Assembly (NCBI RefSeq): GCF_052060035.1
Contig: NZ_JBPOEA010000009.1
Span: 47,643-111,642, forward strand
Reading direction: 5' to 3'
DNA: 64,000 nt
From: Fodinibius sp052060035
GTDB taxonomy: Bacteria; Bacteroidota; Rhodothermia; Balneolales; Balneolaceae
Part shown: positions 26,943-36,088 of the stretch, piece by piece
Layout of the letters: each line of letters starts with the position of its first letter
How positions within the stretch are numbered: position 1 is the stretch's first letter
Program-made: the position numbers and the translations under genes
The notes under the pieces: model-generated
Told to the model about the DNA's origin: nothing
Seen by the model: only the letters and a program-made list of their open reading frames with translations
Databases searched by the model: none

Positions 26943-27028
26943 GCATTTACTTTGCAAGTATAAGCGAAACAAGATGTTAGATAGGTCTCCTTAAAAGAGA
27001 TGAATATTAGCTTCCAAACAAATTCTTA

Positions 27029-27814
27029 TCAATTTTTATTGAAAGCCGTAATCCAGTCTTGTGTTTTTATTTTTTCCAGTTCTGCCGGTGTTCCAATATC
27101 CAAAAATGAACCTGAATCAAATTGTAGGTATGAGGTTTTTATTTCAGCCTTAATAGCCGCCCGAACTACATCCCCAATATGAAGTTCACGGGGAGCATTA
27201 TCCAGCGGCGGCCTTACATTATTAATATATTCGTGCATAAATTGCGTAAAAACCGGTGTCCATACCGCAATAATCCATGTATATATTTGGGCAGATTTTT
27301 CAGGTTTAATGATGATATCTTTTAACCCTCTATCTTCATCAAAAACAACCATATCAGCTTTTTCCGGTTTGTCTGTTTTAAACAATCCCAAAACAAGATC
27401 TGCTCGTGTAACTTGCTGTTGAACTAATAGTTGATTGAAAGCATCTAATGGTTCAAAAATAATATCTGGGAATCCTAACAAAATAATATTGTCTGTAATA
27501 AAGGGATATGCTTTATCCAAAGTGTATGGGACTCCCTGCGTTGATTCACTCACAATATACGCCAGTGGGATTCCAGCCTCCCGACCATCTAAAAGGTATT
27601 CCGGGATGTCCCACTTGCCATTTCGTAAGATGATGTAGGATTTTTGGACTTTTGCTTCTCTAAAACTTTCAATTAGAAATGAAGAGGCAATGCACGTTTT
27701 GCCATTGCCCAATGGAATGGGATGCATTTCTTTACTACAGGATAAATGCGAAGCAATTCGACTTGCAAATCCGGCAGCAGGTATCAAGCCAACTATTTCT
27801 TTTCGACTATTCAT
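27029..27814 (-). CDS. Sugar-phosphate nucleotidyltransferase-like protein
   Basis: A 261-residue protein with the RmlA/GT-A nucleotidyltransferase fold. The N-terminal loop reads GLIPAAGFASRI … SKEMHPI in place of the usual GGxGTRL … KP, so the loop lacks the second glycine and the Thr; LLGFPDIIFEP carries the metal-binding Asp, and DIGTPAEL is the usual C-terminal motif. Substrate and nucleotide cannot be inferred. It overlaps the NRPS gene by 8 bp, so it is co-translated with it. Most likely it activates an unusual sugar or polyol phosphate in the module that starts at RfbF. Confidence 0.72.
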   Translation of the reverse strand: MNSRKEIVGLIPAAGFASRIASHLSCSKEMHPIPLGNGKTCIASSFLIESFREAKVQKSYIILRNGKWDIPEYLLDGREAGIPLAYIVSESTQGVPYTLDKAYPFITDNIILLGFPDIIFEPLDAFNQLLVQQQVTRADLVLGLFKTDKPEKADMVVFDEDRGLKDIIIKPEKSAQIYTWIIAVWTPVFTQFMHEYINNVRPPLDNAPRELHIGDVVRAAIKAEIKTSYLQFDSGSFLDIGTPAELEKIKTQDWITAFNKN

Positions 27815-30590
27815 TAATCTTCAGCATTTTATCCTTTATAATTTGATGTGCAATCGGGCTTTTGAGTACATCATTGTGACCCTTATCAACAACATGAGCT
27901 TCAAATCGCCCGGAACATAACTCTTCGAAACCAAAAAACAGATCACTCCACCAACCTTCTATGGAAAGATTTTGTCCATGGAGAGCTTTTGATTTCAAAT
28001 ACAGAATGTCTCCTTTATAAATTCTTTTTTTATGCCTTTTAACAGCTGCAATTTGAGTAAGCTGGCAGTATCTTCTCCGGTCATTTACCGATATTTTCAA
28101 CGACAATTTAGTCCGGCTCCAGATTCTTAATAGTTGCATTTTGTCTTTTACAAACTTTTCAACAATCAAATACCATCTACCCAACTTAAGATAAAAAGGC
28201 AGATATTTTGCCAACAAAGGATATCTTCTCTTCGACGGATCCTTTGTTTTTTTATCCCTATTTTTACTCTTGGATTGCTCCACGGTTGATTTTACAGGAA
28301 GCTGGTCAGCCATCTTTAATCGTAGCCGTTCAAAAGCTTCCTGATTCTCTTGAGAAAATTCCGGATACCCTGAGTGAAAATGTTTAGAATAAATATTTGG
28401 GGCGTCTACCACCAGGATGGGATCTATCACTTCTTCCCCTTCATTTTTAAGAAGTTCTGCTATTTCTATTGCAATAATACCACCTATACAGTATCCTCCC
28501 AGACGATATGGACCAATCGGTTGAACTTGCTTGAGCTCGTCTTTATAAAATTTGGCCATTTCCACAATATCATCAATGCCTTTAAAACCATCCCATCCAG
28601 GCCATTGAAATCCATAAACTGGCTGATCGGAGGGAAATGATTGAGCTAACTCAAAAAACATGAGCACATTCCCTGCTCCTCCGTGAACCATAAATAGTGG
28701 GACCTTTTCATTACTTCCCTTCTGTATGGTTTGAAGCGATCTGAATTTTCGATTATAGTCCTTTACTTCGGTATCGGTTATTATCTTTGCAAGTCCTGCT
28801 AATGTGGATGCCTGGGCAAGGGTTGAAAGTGGTAAATCTTTTCCAAATTGTTCATCAATTTTTAGGAAAAGAGTTACTGCATTGAGCGAATCACCTCCTA
28901 ACTCAAAAAAATCAGCCTGACGAGGGATATTTTCCACCCCGAGCAACTGTTTCCATATTTGGGCAAGCCTTGCTTCAGTTTCGGTTTCATAAACCACTTC
29001 TACTAATTCTTTCTCATCAAGAAAACCGGGGTCTGGCAAGGATTTTAAATCAATTTTTCCGCTGGGCGTATAAGGTATTTCACTAAGCTCAACAACGAAG
29101 GAGGGAATCATATATTCCGGCAATTGATGAGCCAAATGACCTTTAAAATCCTTTCCATTTATTTGATTTCCATTTTGAGGAAGGTAATATGTAACCAGTT
29201 GGGAATGGTTCTTCTTGTTCTGAAATGCGTGTGTAATACATTGAGAAACTCCCGGATAGCTTGCCCCAATGGTATCGATTTCTCCCGGTTCTACCCGATA
29301 TCCTCGTATTTTTATCTGATGATCTGCCCTTCCCAGAAACTCAATATTGCCCTCAGCATTGTAAAATCCCAAGTCACCCGTTTTGTACAGCACGGGAGCG
29401 TCCTTTCTATCAAGGGGCATTTCAATAAAAGCTTTTGCAGTCAAATCATCTCTGCCAATATATCCATGGGCCAAGTTTTTGCCTGCAAGATAAAGTTCTC
29501 CCTGCTGGCCTTGAGGTACCGGCTCCATATTTTCATCAAGCACATAGATGCTATTATTTTTTACCGGTTTACCAATGGGAGGCAAATCTGGCCAACTTAG
29601 AGGATCTTTATCCAACAAATATGCAGATATCACATGGGTCTCAGAAGGACCATACTGATTTTCGAGTATAGCCCTTGGTATTTTTTGAAAAAAAGATCTG
29701 ACTCCGCTATCTACTCGTAGTTGTTCTCCTGCTGTAATTACTTCTATAAGAGATGCAGGGTATTTGTTTGATGTATTGGCAACTTCTATCAGACTTCGTA
29801 AAGCCACAAAAGGAATAAAAAGACGGTCAATCCCATAGTTATTTAAAACATCTAACAATATCCTTGGATCTCGTCTGTCACTATCTTTTAACAATACCAA
29901 CATGCCACCAGAGGCAAGGGTCGTGGCAATCTCTTGGAATGATACATCAAAACTAATACTTGAGTACTGCAAAACCTTGGCCGCAGGTTTAAAATACGAC
30001 CGCTCAAGTTGCCAGGTAATAAGATTAGCCAGCGCTCGATGGGGCATCTCAATTCCCTTAGGTCGACCGGTGGAGCCAGACGTAAAGATAACATAAGCTA
30101 CATCTTCACCTTTTATTTCCGGAGTCTCAACAAACGTTGGTTGGTTTTCAATTTTCTGCTGAATATTTTCCCACTGAACCGTCGGTCTTACCTTCTTCTT
30201 AAATCGATCCCCAAATTTCTGGTGCATAATAAGAAGACTCAGCCGAGCATCTTCACTCATAATACTCAACCGTTCAACAGGATAATTGGCATCTAACGGG
30301 ACATAAGCCGCACCAGATTTTAATATTCCAACTATACATGCAATCATCTCGGGTGATCTCTCAAGGCAGATCCCAACACGATCACCATGTTTTATTCCTT
30401 CTGTTATCAGATAACTTGCAATTTTATTAGACAACGAATTAAGCTCCCCATAAGTAATAATCTGCTGACCAAAGGTAACAGCGACGCTATTTGGGTGATG
30501 CTCAAAACCATGATTTAACCACGCTGTTACAGTCTCGAAAAATAGTTCATCTCTCTGATGTTTCTTTTGTTCAAAGGCATCTGTTTCCAT
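27807..30590 (-). CDS. Stand-alone NRPS: adenylation, carrier and thioesterase domains (A-T-TE)
   Basis: A 927-residue enzyme. The adenylation domain spans residues ~15-515, with the core motifs FTSGSTGRPKG, NQYGPSETHV, YKTGDLG, KIRGYRVEPGEID and GKIDLKSLP. A carrier domain follows (~535-610), the phosphopantetheine site being the Ser in FFELGGDSLNA. The C-terminal thioesterase (~635-927) has GGYCIGG as nucleophile elbow, so Cys instead of Ser, and VDKGHND with the catalytic His; a basic insert of ~100 residues forms a large lid. No condensation domain is present. ATG at 30590 has GGAAAG upstream. It probably activates one amino or carboxylic acid for transfer onto a sugar or for release; the substrate cannot be read by eye. 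Confidence 0.88.
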   Translation of the reverse strand: METDAFEQKKHQRDELFFETVTAWLNHGFEHHPNSVAVTFGQQIITYGELNSLSNKIASYLITEGIKHGDRVGICLERSPEMIACIVGILKSGAAYVPLDANYPVERLSIMSEDARLSLLIMHQKFGDRFKKKVRPTVQWENIQQKIENQPTFVETPEIKGEDVAYVIFTSGSTGRPKGIEMPHRALANLITWQLERSYFKPAAKVLQYSSISFDVSFQEIATTLASGGMLVLLKDSDRRDPRILLDVLNNYGIDRLFIPFVALRSLIEVANTSNKYPASLIEVITAGEQLRVDSGVRSFFQKIPRAILENQYGPSETHVISAYLLDKDPLSWPDLPPIGKPVKNNSIYVLDENMEPVPQGQQGELYLAGKNLAHGYIGRDDLTAKAFIEMPLDRKDAPVLYKTGDLGFYNAEGNIEFLGRADHQIKIRGYRVEPGEIDTIGASYPGVSQCITHAFQNKKNHSQLVTYYLPQNGNQINGKDFKGHLAHQLPEYMIPSFVVELSEIPYTPSGKIDLKSLPDPGFLDEKELVEVVYETETEARLAQIWKQLLGVENIPRQADFFELGGDSLNAVTLFLKIDEQFGKDLPLSTLAQASTLAGLAKIITDTEVKDYNRKFRSLQTIQKGSNEKVPLFMVHGGAGNVLMFFELAQSFPSDQPVYGFQWPGWDGFKGIDDIVEMAKFYKDELKQVQPIGPYRLGGYCIGGIIAIEIAELLKNEGEEVIDPILVVDAPNIYSKHFHSGYPEFSQENQEAFERLRLKMADQLPVKSTVEQSKSKNRDKKTKDPSKRRYPLLAKYLPFYLKLGRWYLIVEKFVKDKMQLLRIWSRTKLSLKISVNDRRRYCQLTQIAAVKRHKKRIYKGDILYLKSKALHGQNLSIEGWWSDLFFGFEELCSGRFEAHVVDKGHNDVLKSPIAHQIIKDKMLKINE

Positions 30591-30631
30591 CAATCTTTCC
30601 CATTGTATTAAAAAATTTAATCCGTCTTTAT

Positions 30632-31936
30632 TTATGCCTTTTGAGCCACCTCAAAATATGCTCTCTGTTCTCTTATAAGCTCATCTATCTTTCTCCCCTC
30701 AGGAATTACTACATCTTTATACGTTAATACTTCATCCTTTTTCACATCCCTTTTAAGCATACATCCCTCAGCAATACCCAATGGCAGCAATTGTTCCGCT
30801 TCAACAACTTCAGTATTTTCACAAATACCATACGTCATATAATAGCCAATGCCATCGAGCTGATCACCGGATTTTAAATTCATTTTGGCAACAGCTAAAA
30901 CTTCTACTTCGGGCGGCCCCTTAGGAGCAATTACCGCATCATTGAATAAAACCGCTCGCGCAATTGTACTGGGCACTTCAAAATGACATAAATGAAAAGG
31001 AGTATGGAAACTGTAATAAGGCCCTTCTCCCATCTTATACAGTTTTAAATAGTGCTGTTGCAACGGATGATCACATTTACCGATAATAAATATTCCCGGC
31101 CCTGGCGAAGCTCCAACAATATAATCCACAATTCCTTTCTCTGAGGTTAATGCCTCATCAGGATAAGCCTCAATCGCTGCATCTATAGGAGTTCCGGCTT
31201 CAACCGTCGGTCCGTACATTCCCCGTTTGCCTACTTGCATACCAGTTGCATTAGCAATAACAGTCTGCTCAAATGAAATTTTACTTCCATCAGCAAAGGA
31301 AGTAACCATTGGTGGATTTTGTCCCCATTTTTGAGCAAACGCTTGCTGTGTTTTCGGATTTCGATAGGGATCATGCAATCCTTTGATATTCCCACACAGC
31401 ACCGGTTTTATACCCACTCCTTTCAGGAATCGATATAAATTCATGGTCACGCCCGGTTGATCTCCATCAATACCTGTATATATAACCTCATGCCGATCCG
31501 CATACACCTTCAAAATTGGGCCTACGGTACCGTCCAATTCAGCATTAACAACAACGTGCTTCTTACTTTGAATAGCCTTAAGCACTATCTCTGCGCCAAA
31601 CAGAATATTGCCGGTCGCCTCAATAATCACATCAATTTCATTCGAGTTGCACAACAAAAAAGGATTTTCGGTTACACATGTTTTGTCTTGACTAATAGCG
31701 GTGTCCAGTTCTTTCTGCGATGCGACCTCTACTACATCTTCAATTCCTGCCTCTCTACAAATTTTATCTGCATTTGAAAGAGTTCTGTTTGCAATAGCGA
31801 CCAATCGCATTCCTTTGGCAACGGTTTGAAACTGTAACGCCACGCCCTGAGCAAAAAAACCGGCCCCAACCATGGCAACCCTAATTTGTTTGCCTTCGCG
31901 TTCAATTTCATCCAGTTTTTTATCGATAATTATCAT
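30632..31936 (-). CDS. NAD(P)-dependent oxidoreductase with SAF domain (homoserine-dehydrogenase-like)
   Basis: N-terminal Rossmann domain (IRVAMVGAGFFAQGVALQF near residue 20; VDVIIEATGN near 105) as in homoserine dehydrogenase and Gfo/Idh proteins, a central domain, and a C-terminal SAF domain (about residues 350-420: PLGIAEGCMLKRDVKKDEVLTYKDV). SAF domains occur in sialic-acid synthases and sugar-acid dehydratases. The combination is found in surface-sugar loci but its reaction is not known to me. ATG at 31936 is preceded by GAGGAAC; the frame extends to a TTG at 31954. It is separated from the NRPS gene by 41 bp and belongs to the same unit. Confidence 0.75.
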   Translation of the reverse strand: MIIIDKKLDEIEREGKQIRVAMVGAGFFAQGVALQFQTVAKGMRLVAIANRTLSNADKICREAGIEDVVEVASQKELDTAISQDKTCVTENPFLLCNSNEIDVIIEATGNILFGAEIVLKAIQSKKHVVVNAELDGTVGPILKVYADRHEVIYTGIDGDQPGVTMNLYRFLKGVGIKPVLCGNIKGLHDPYRNPKTQQAFAQKWGQNPPMVTSFADGSKISFEQTVIANATGMQVGKRGMYGPTVEAGTPIDAAIEAYPDEALTSEKGIVDYIVGASPGPGIFIIGKCDHPLQQHYLKLYKMGEGPYYSFHTPFHLCHFEVPSTIARAVLFNDAVIAPKGPPEVEVLAVAKMNLKSGDQLDGIGYYMTYGICENTEVVEAEQLLPLGIAEGCMLKRDVKKDEVLTYKDVVIPEGRKIDELIREQRAYFEVAQKA

Positions 31937-31990
31937 AATTACGAAGTTCCTCAACCGATTTATATACTTTATCTATTTAAAATTTCATGC

Positions 31991-33211
31991 TCAGTTTTGT
32001 TGCATAACTGCAGCCTTTCTCGATTTCCGATTAATAACATAATCCGTTATCTGATCTCCTATCTCAAAAGAGGACGTCGCTGCCGGTGATGGGGCATTAC
32101 AAACGTGAATCGTTCTTCCGCTATATTTTATCAGGAAATCATCAACTAAGCTTCCATCGGGATTCAAGGCCTGGGCCCTCACCCCCGGGTCGGATGGAAT
32201 TAAATCCTCGTCTCGAACTTCAGGAATAAGCTTTTGCAAACTTTTCACAAACTCAGATTTTGAAACCGAACGGTGAAATTCTCGGAACCCCTCTTGCCAA
32301 TGTTGTCCTACAAGTCTCCAAAAACCTTTATAGCTTAATGACTGCCAAGCTTCTGCAGCGTCAAATGCAAACTTTGAATATCCCTCTTTTTTAAGACTCA
32401 AAACTGCATTCGGGCCAGCATGGATACTTCCATCGATCATTCGCGTAAAGTGTACGCCTAAAAATGGAAAATCAGGGTTGGGTACTGGATAAATCAGGTT
32501 TTTTACCAGGTAACGTTTCTCCCGGACTAACTCATAATACTCTCCGCGAAACGGTATAATACGGTGTCCTAATTCAACTCCCGCACTTTTTGCCAAAGTA
32601 TCACTGTATAAACCAGCGCAGTTAATCACGTACTCACCGATAAACGATTGGTCTTCTGTTTCAACTTTACATGCTGACGCTTCGGACTTTATAGCGCAAA
32701 CCTGCTGATTGAATACCATTTCCACCCTTTCGTTTTTGAGCAGATCAACCAGTTTTTCCGCCACCTTTTTATAGCTAACAATCCCCGCCTCCGGCACATG
32801 CAAAGCTGCGATACCATCAACGTGCGGCTCAATTTCTTTAAGCTCCTCACGGGTTATCTTTTGCACATTTAATCCATTAGCTTTTCCCCGGACTGCTAAA
32901 ATATCAAGGTAGGCTAACTCATCCTCGTCCGTGGCAACAATAACTTTTCCACACTGTTCAAACGGAATGTCATTAATTTGACAGAAATCCATCATTCGCT
33001 TACTACCACGCCTACAGAGCTCGGCTTTTTTACTCCCGGGTTTATAATATACTCCGGAATGAATTACCCCACTGTTTCTCCCAGTTTGATGGATGGCCGG
33101 TTGGCTTTCTTTTTCAAGGATAAGAACAGAGGCCTGTGGATCGGATTTTTTTAATGAATATGCGGTTGTAAGCCCAATAATACCACTTCCTACAATAATA
33201 TAATTATACAT
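31991..33211 (-). CDS. L-2-hydroxyglutarate oxidase-like FAD-dependent oxidoreductase
   Basis: FAD-dependent oxidoreductase of the DAO family. YIIVGSGIIGLTTAYSL at residue 4 binds FAD; HQTGRNSGVIHSGVYYKPGS and VQALNPDGSLVDDF (as VRAQALNPDGSLVDDF) are hallmarks of LhgO/YgaF, which oxidises L-2-hydroxyglutarate. About 406 residues. ATG 33211 has the good ribosome site GGAGAAG and overlaps rfbF by 8 bp; the frame could extend to 33256, which is unlikely. In this sugar locus the substrate may be another 2-hydroxy acid or a polyol-derived acid, since LhgO homologues recur in surface-polysaccharide clusters. Confidence 0.85.
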   Translation of the reverse strand: MYNYIIVGSGIIGLTTAYSLKKSDPQASVLILEKESQPAIHQTGRNSGVIHSGVYYKPGSKKAELCRRGSKRMMDFCQINDIPFEQCGKVIVATDEDELAYLDILAVRGKANGLNVQKITREELKEIEPHVDGIAALHVPEAGIVSYKKVAEKLVDLLKNERVEMVFNQQVCAIKSEASACKVETEDQSFIGEYVINCAGLYSDTLAKSAGVELGHRIIPFRGEYYELVREKRYLVKNLIYPVPNPDFPFLGVHFTRMIDGSIHAGPNAVLSLKKEGYSKFAFDAAEAWQSLSYKGFWRLVGQHWQEGFREFHRSVSKSEFVKSLQKLIPEVRDEDLIPSDPGVRAQALNPDGSLVDDFLIKYSGRTIHVCNAPSPAATSSFEIGDQITDYVINRKSRKAAVMQQN

Positions 33212-34004
33212 ACATCTTCTCCGGTAAACGTTCCCAAATATTCCACGGGCAATCATCAGAATTCCACAAATCCTCGAGATAATTTTTATCTCTCAGCGTA
33301 TCCATGCACTCCCAAAACGAGTCGTGGCGAAAAGCATACAATTCTCCACTTTGGGCAAGCTGCTCCATTGGTTCACGCTCAAAAACAGTTTCGTCTCCGT
33401 CAATAAACTCAAAGACCGATGGTTCCAACACAAAAAAGCCCCCATTAATCCAAGTGTCATCCCGCTTAGGCTTCTCTCTAAATGATGTAATTTTGTATTC
33501 CTCTGATTCCAAGCGGAATGCCCCAAAACGTCCGGTAGGCTGTACGGCGGTAACGGTTGCTATATGTTTATGACTTTTATGAAAGTCTATCAAGTTGGTG
33601 ATATTTACATCACTTACACCATCGCCATAGGTAAGGCAAAACGTTTCATTTCCTATTAGTTCTTTAACTCGTTTTAGTCGCCCCCCCGTCATGGTACCAT
33701 TTCCTGTATCAACCAGGGTTATGGTCCACGGTTCCACATCATTTTGCAGCACTTTCATCTCGTTATTTCTAAGATCAAATGAGACATCTGACCGATGTAG
33801 AAAATAATTCGAAAAATATTCTTTAATAACATATCCCTTATACCCACAACAAATGATAAAATCATTTATCCCATAGTGGGAATAGATTTTTAAAATATGC
33901 CATAAAATAGGCTTCCCCCCGATCTCAACCATGGGTTTTGGGCGAACGCTTGTCTCTTCGCTTAACCTTGTTCCAAACCCACCTGCTAATAGCACTGCTT
34001 TCAT
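33204..34004 (-). CDS. rfbF: Glucose-1-phosphate cytidylyltransferase
   Basis: Makes CDP-glucose. KAVLLAGGFGTRLSEET at the N-terminus and RPKPMVEIGGKPILWHI form the nucleotide/sugar loop; CCGYKGYVIKEYF and YGDGVSDVNI are specific to the RfbF/DdhA group. 266 residues from ATG 34004, preceded by the strong site AGGGAG; the annotated frame could begin 13 codons earlier. The usual partner CDP-glucose 4,6-dehydratase (rfbG) is not next to it, which is unusual: the following genes are an LhgO-like oxidase and a SAF-domain oxidoreductase. Confidence 0.9.
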   Translation of the reverse strand: MKAVLLAGGFGTRLSEETSVRPKPMVEIGGKPILWHILKIYSHYGINDFIICCGYKGYVIKEYFSNYFLHRSDVSFDLRNNEMKVLQNDVEPWTITLVDTGNGTMTGGRLKRVKELIGNETFCLTYGDGVSDVNITNLIDFHKSHKHIATVTAVQPTGRFGAFRLESEEYKITSFREKPKRDDTWINGGFFVLEPSVFEFIDGDETVFEREPMEQLAQSGELYAFRHDSFWECMDTLRDKNYLEDLWNSDDCPWNIWERLPEKMYV

Positions 34005-34092
34005 ATTGTACTCCCTTTTTTTGTTGATCTTATTGCTATCCAACTATTTTTTAACCCATCTCACTCAACTGATGATCGGTATTTTTATTTAC

Positions 34093-34107
34093 TCAAATAA
34101 TATGCCA
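34093..34107 (-). promoter_or_regulatory. Degenerate sigma-54-like promoter of the rfbF-NRPS unit
   Basis: Minus strand TGGCATATTATTTGA, with GG-N10-GA spacing; the -12 half is TTGA, as in the epimerase promoter. About 90 bp before the chosen ATG at 34004. Weakest of the nine elements by sequence, but supported by the exact palindrome at 34194. Confidence 0.4.
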
Positions 34108-34193
34108 GATAACTAATGCTACATTTTATCTATGCTTATGCTCTGATAAACCCACCTTGAGTACCCACTGTTATCTTTTCTGCAAACCCGAAC

Positions 34194-34208
34194 GAGTAAA
34201 TATTACTC
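34194..34208. promoter_or_regulatory. Palindromic upstream element (exact copy)
   Basis: GAGTAAATATTACTC, identical to the copy at 21702, including the spacer. Centre 95 bp upstream of the -24 GG at 34105-34106. Confidence 0.65.
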
Positions 34209-34251
34209 CATTAACTTAAAAAGCTTAACCAAAAAATTTACTTACTTCGTT

Positions 34252-36048
34252 TTATACCTCAAGGGCCATCTCTCTAAACCGTACATTCGAGTGAACCAAA
34301 TCATCATAATTGCCCTGTTCAACAATCTTGCCATCTTCCATAAAATATAGCATATCACAATTTTTAACCGTGGTTAGCCGATGAGCGATCATAATTAACG
34401 TACGTTCTCCCTTTAGAGACTCGATGGCATCAGTAATCTGTTTTTCAGTGATATTATCCAGGGCCGAAGTCGCTTCATCCATCACCAACACTTCAGGATC
34501 ATGATATAATGCCCGGGCTATTCCCACGCGTTGACGCTGTCCGCCCGACAGCCGCGTGCCATTTTCCCCAATAATGGTATCCAACCCATCCGGCAGACGT
34601 TTGATCAATGTCTCAAGCTGAGCCAGTTTTATGGCATTCAACACTTTTTGTTCATCAATTTCATCTTTGGGAATCCCAAAAGCGATATTGGAACGCAACG
34701 TTTCATCAGCCAGATAAATAGATTGCGGGATATATCCCAGATTCTTTTGCCAAGCCGAAAGGTTGTGCTGTATATTTTGGCCGTCTACCAAAATTTTTCC
34801 CTCCTCCGGTTCAAGTAATCCAAGAATGAGATCTACAATCGTCGTTTTTCCCGCACCGGAGGCCCCCACAAAACCTACGGCCTTACCCTTAGGTATAACC
34901 AGTGATATATTTTTAAGCGCTTGTTCATCACTATTCGGATAGCGATAGCCCACTTTTTTGATTTCAATACCATTCATCAGTTTTAGCTGCTTTTCTTTTT
35001 TCCGATCCTCTAAAAATATTGCGTTGTATTCAGCCAATTCTTTTAGATCATCATATACAGGATCGAGGGAAACAATATTATATCGCAACCGGGTATACAT
35101 GGTTACCAACTGCTGAACCGAAGGCATCAACCGCACTGTAGCCATGGCAAATAGCGTTAGTATCGGAATAATGGCCCCCATCGGACGATCTTGCCATACC
35201 AGAAGAACAGCAATGAGCAACATCCCAAGCACGGCTGTAGTCTCTACTACCGGCCGAGGAATTTGCTGAATGAACCGCAGATAGGCCATCAAACGCGTAC
35301 TCTTTAATGCCTCAATACGAAACTTATCAATAAATTCATCCTCTCGGTTTAAAACACGAGCCTCTTTAATTCCCCCCAACCCTTGATTTACGGCTTTAAT
35401 CATCTCCGCACGGCGCTCCTGTTCTTCTTCTCCGTACTCCTTCATCTTTTTCTTATTTAATAAGATAAAAGTACCTGCTCCAAAGCCCGAAAGCGAAATA
35501 ACCAGCAAGGTGATAAGCGGTTCAACGGTAAATAGAAATGTCAAAATAGCTACTGTCATTACGCCCTCACGCCCCATCATCAATATGTTTGTAAGCACAT
35601 TATTAATCAGCACATTTATTTCCTGGCTAATATTTCGAAGTAGCTCGGCGGTATTTCTTTGCAGATGAAAGGTATATGGGGCCTGCATGTATGAGCGCAT
35701 CAATCGAAAACTAATGGTGTAGCGTCGATTAAAGATAAACCGTGCTTCAAAATAATTAAATGTTATAATATAGAGACTCTTTATAATAAAAATACCCACC
35801 AAGGCAACCGAGCCCCATATCAGCAGATCTTGAGCATTAGTGATATTTAGCATGTTAATAAGCGGCTGTAACCATTCTGCTGATAAAACACGTTCAGGAT
35901 CAGCTACTATCGCTACAAAAGCAGGGATCATCCCAATGCCCGCTACTTCAAGTACAGCTGCCACTAACATCAACAAAAATAATACAGAGACCTTTATAAC
36001 ATCGCCCTTGGGTAAAACGTATAATAGTTTTCTAAACGTTGTTAACAC
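34252..36048 (-). CDS. ABC transporter, permease-ATPase fusion (PglK/MsbA-like flippase)
   Basis: Half-transporter of 598 residues: six hydrophobic helices in residues ~15-310 and a C-terminal ATPase with Walker A GASGAGKTT, signature LSGGQRQR and Walker B VLVMDEATSALD. It resembles PglK-type exporters that flip undecaprenyl-diphosphate-linked oligosaccharide, and its neighbours (Wzc, the PglF-, PglE- and PglC-like genes) fit this. No Wzx-type flippase was seen in the window. The start is GTG at 36048; no ATG is in frame nearby. It ends the unit that begins at 41013. Confidence 0.82.
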   Translation of the reverse strand: MLTTFRKLLYVLPKGDVIKVSVLFLLMLVAAVLEVAGIGMIPAFVAIVADPERVLSAEWLQPLINMLNITNAQDLLIWGSVALVGIFIIKSLYIITFNYFEARFIFNRRYTISFRLMRSYMQAPYTFHLQRNTAELLRNISQEINVLINNVLTNILMMGREGVMTVAILTFLFTVEPLITLLVISLSGFGAGTFILLNKKKMKEYGEEEQERRAEMIKAVNQGLGGIKEARVLNREDEFIDKFRIEALKSTRLMAYLRFIQQIPRPVVETTAVLGMLLIAVLLVWQDRPMGAIIPILTLFAMATVRLMPSVQQLVTMYTRLRYNIVSLDPVYDDLKELAEYNAIFLEDRKKEKQLKLMNGIEIKKVGYRYPNSDEQALKNISLVIPKGKAVGFVGASGAGKTTIVDLILGLLEPEEGKILVDGQNIQHNLSAWQKNLGYIPQSIYLADETLRSNIAFGIPKDEIDEQKVLNAIKLAQLETLIKRLPDGLDTIIGENGTRLSGGQRQRVGIARALYHDPEVLVMDEATSALDNITEKQITDAIESLKGERTLIMIAHRLTTVKNCDMLYFMEDGKIVEQGNYDDLVHSNVRFREMALEV

Positions 36049-36088
36049 CTTGGTTCACCACATTTTAACTTTTTAATTATAATCATCA

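Larger units (their letters stand above)
26560..27028. other. Gene-free regulatory interval upstream of the Fuc4NAc module
   Basis: 469 bp without a convincing gene. It contains the promoter-like element at 26751-26768 and the palindrome at 26928-26942. A short plus-strand reading frame (26759-26980) runs through both sites and has no recognisable features, so I do not call it. Confidence 0.6.

Noticed and set aside
26759..26980. Plus-strand reading frame of 73 codons in the interval upstream of the acyltransferase gene
   Set aside because: It runs through both regulatory sites, has no family features and no ribosome-binding site; treated as chance.
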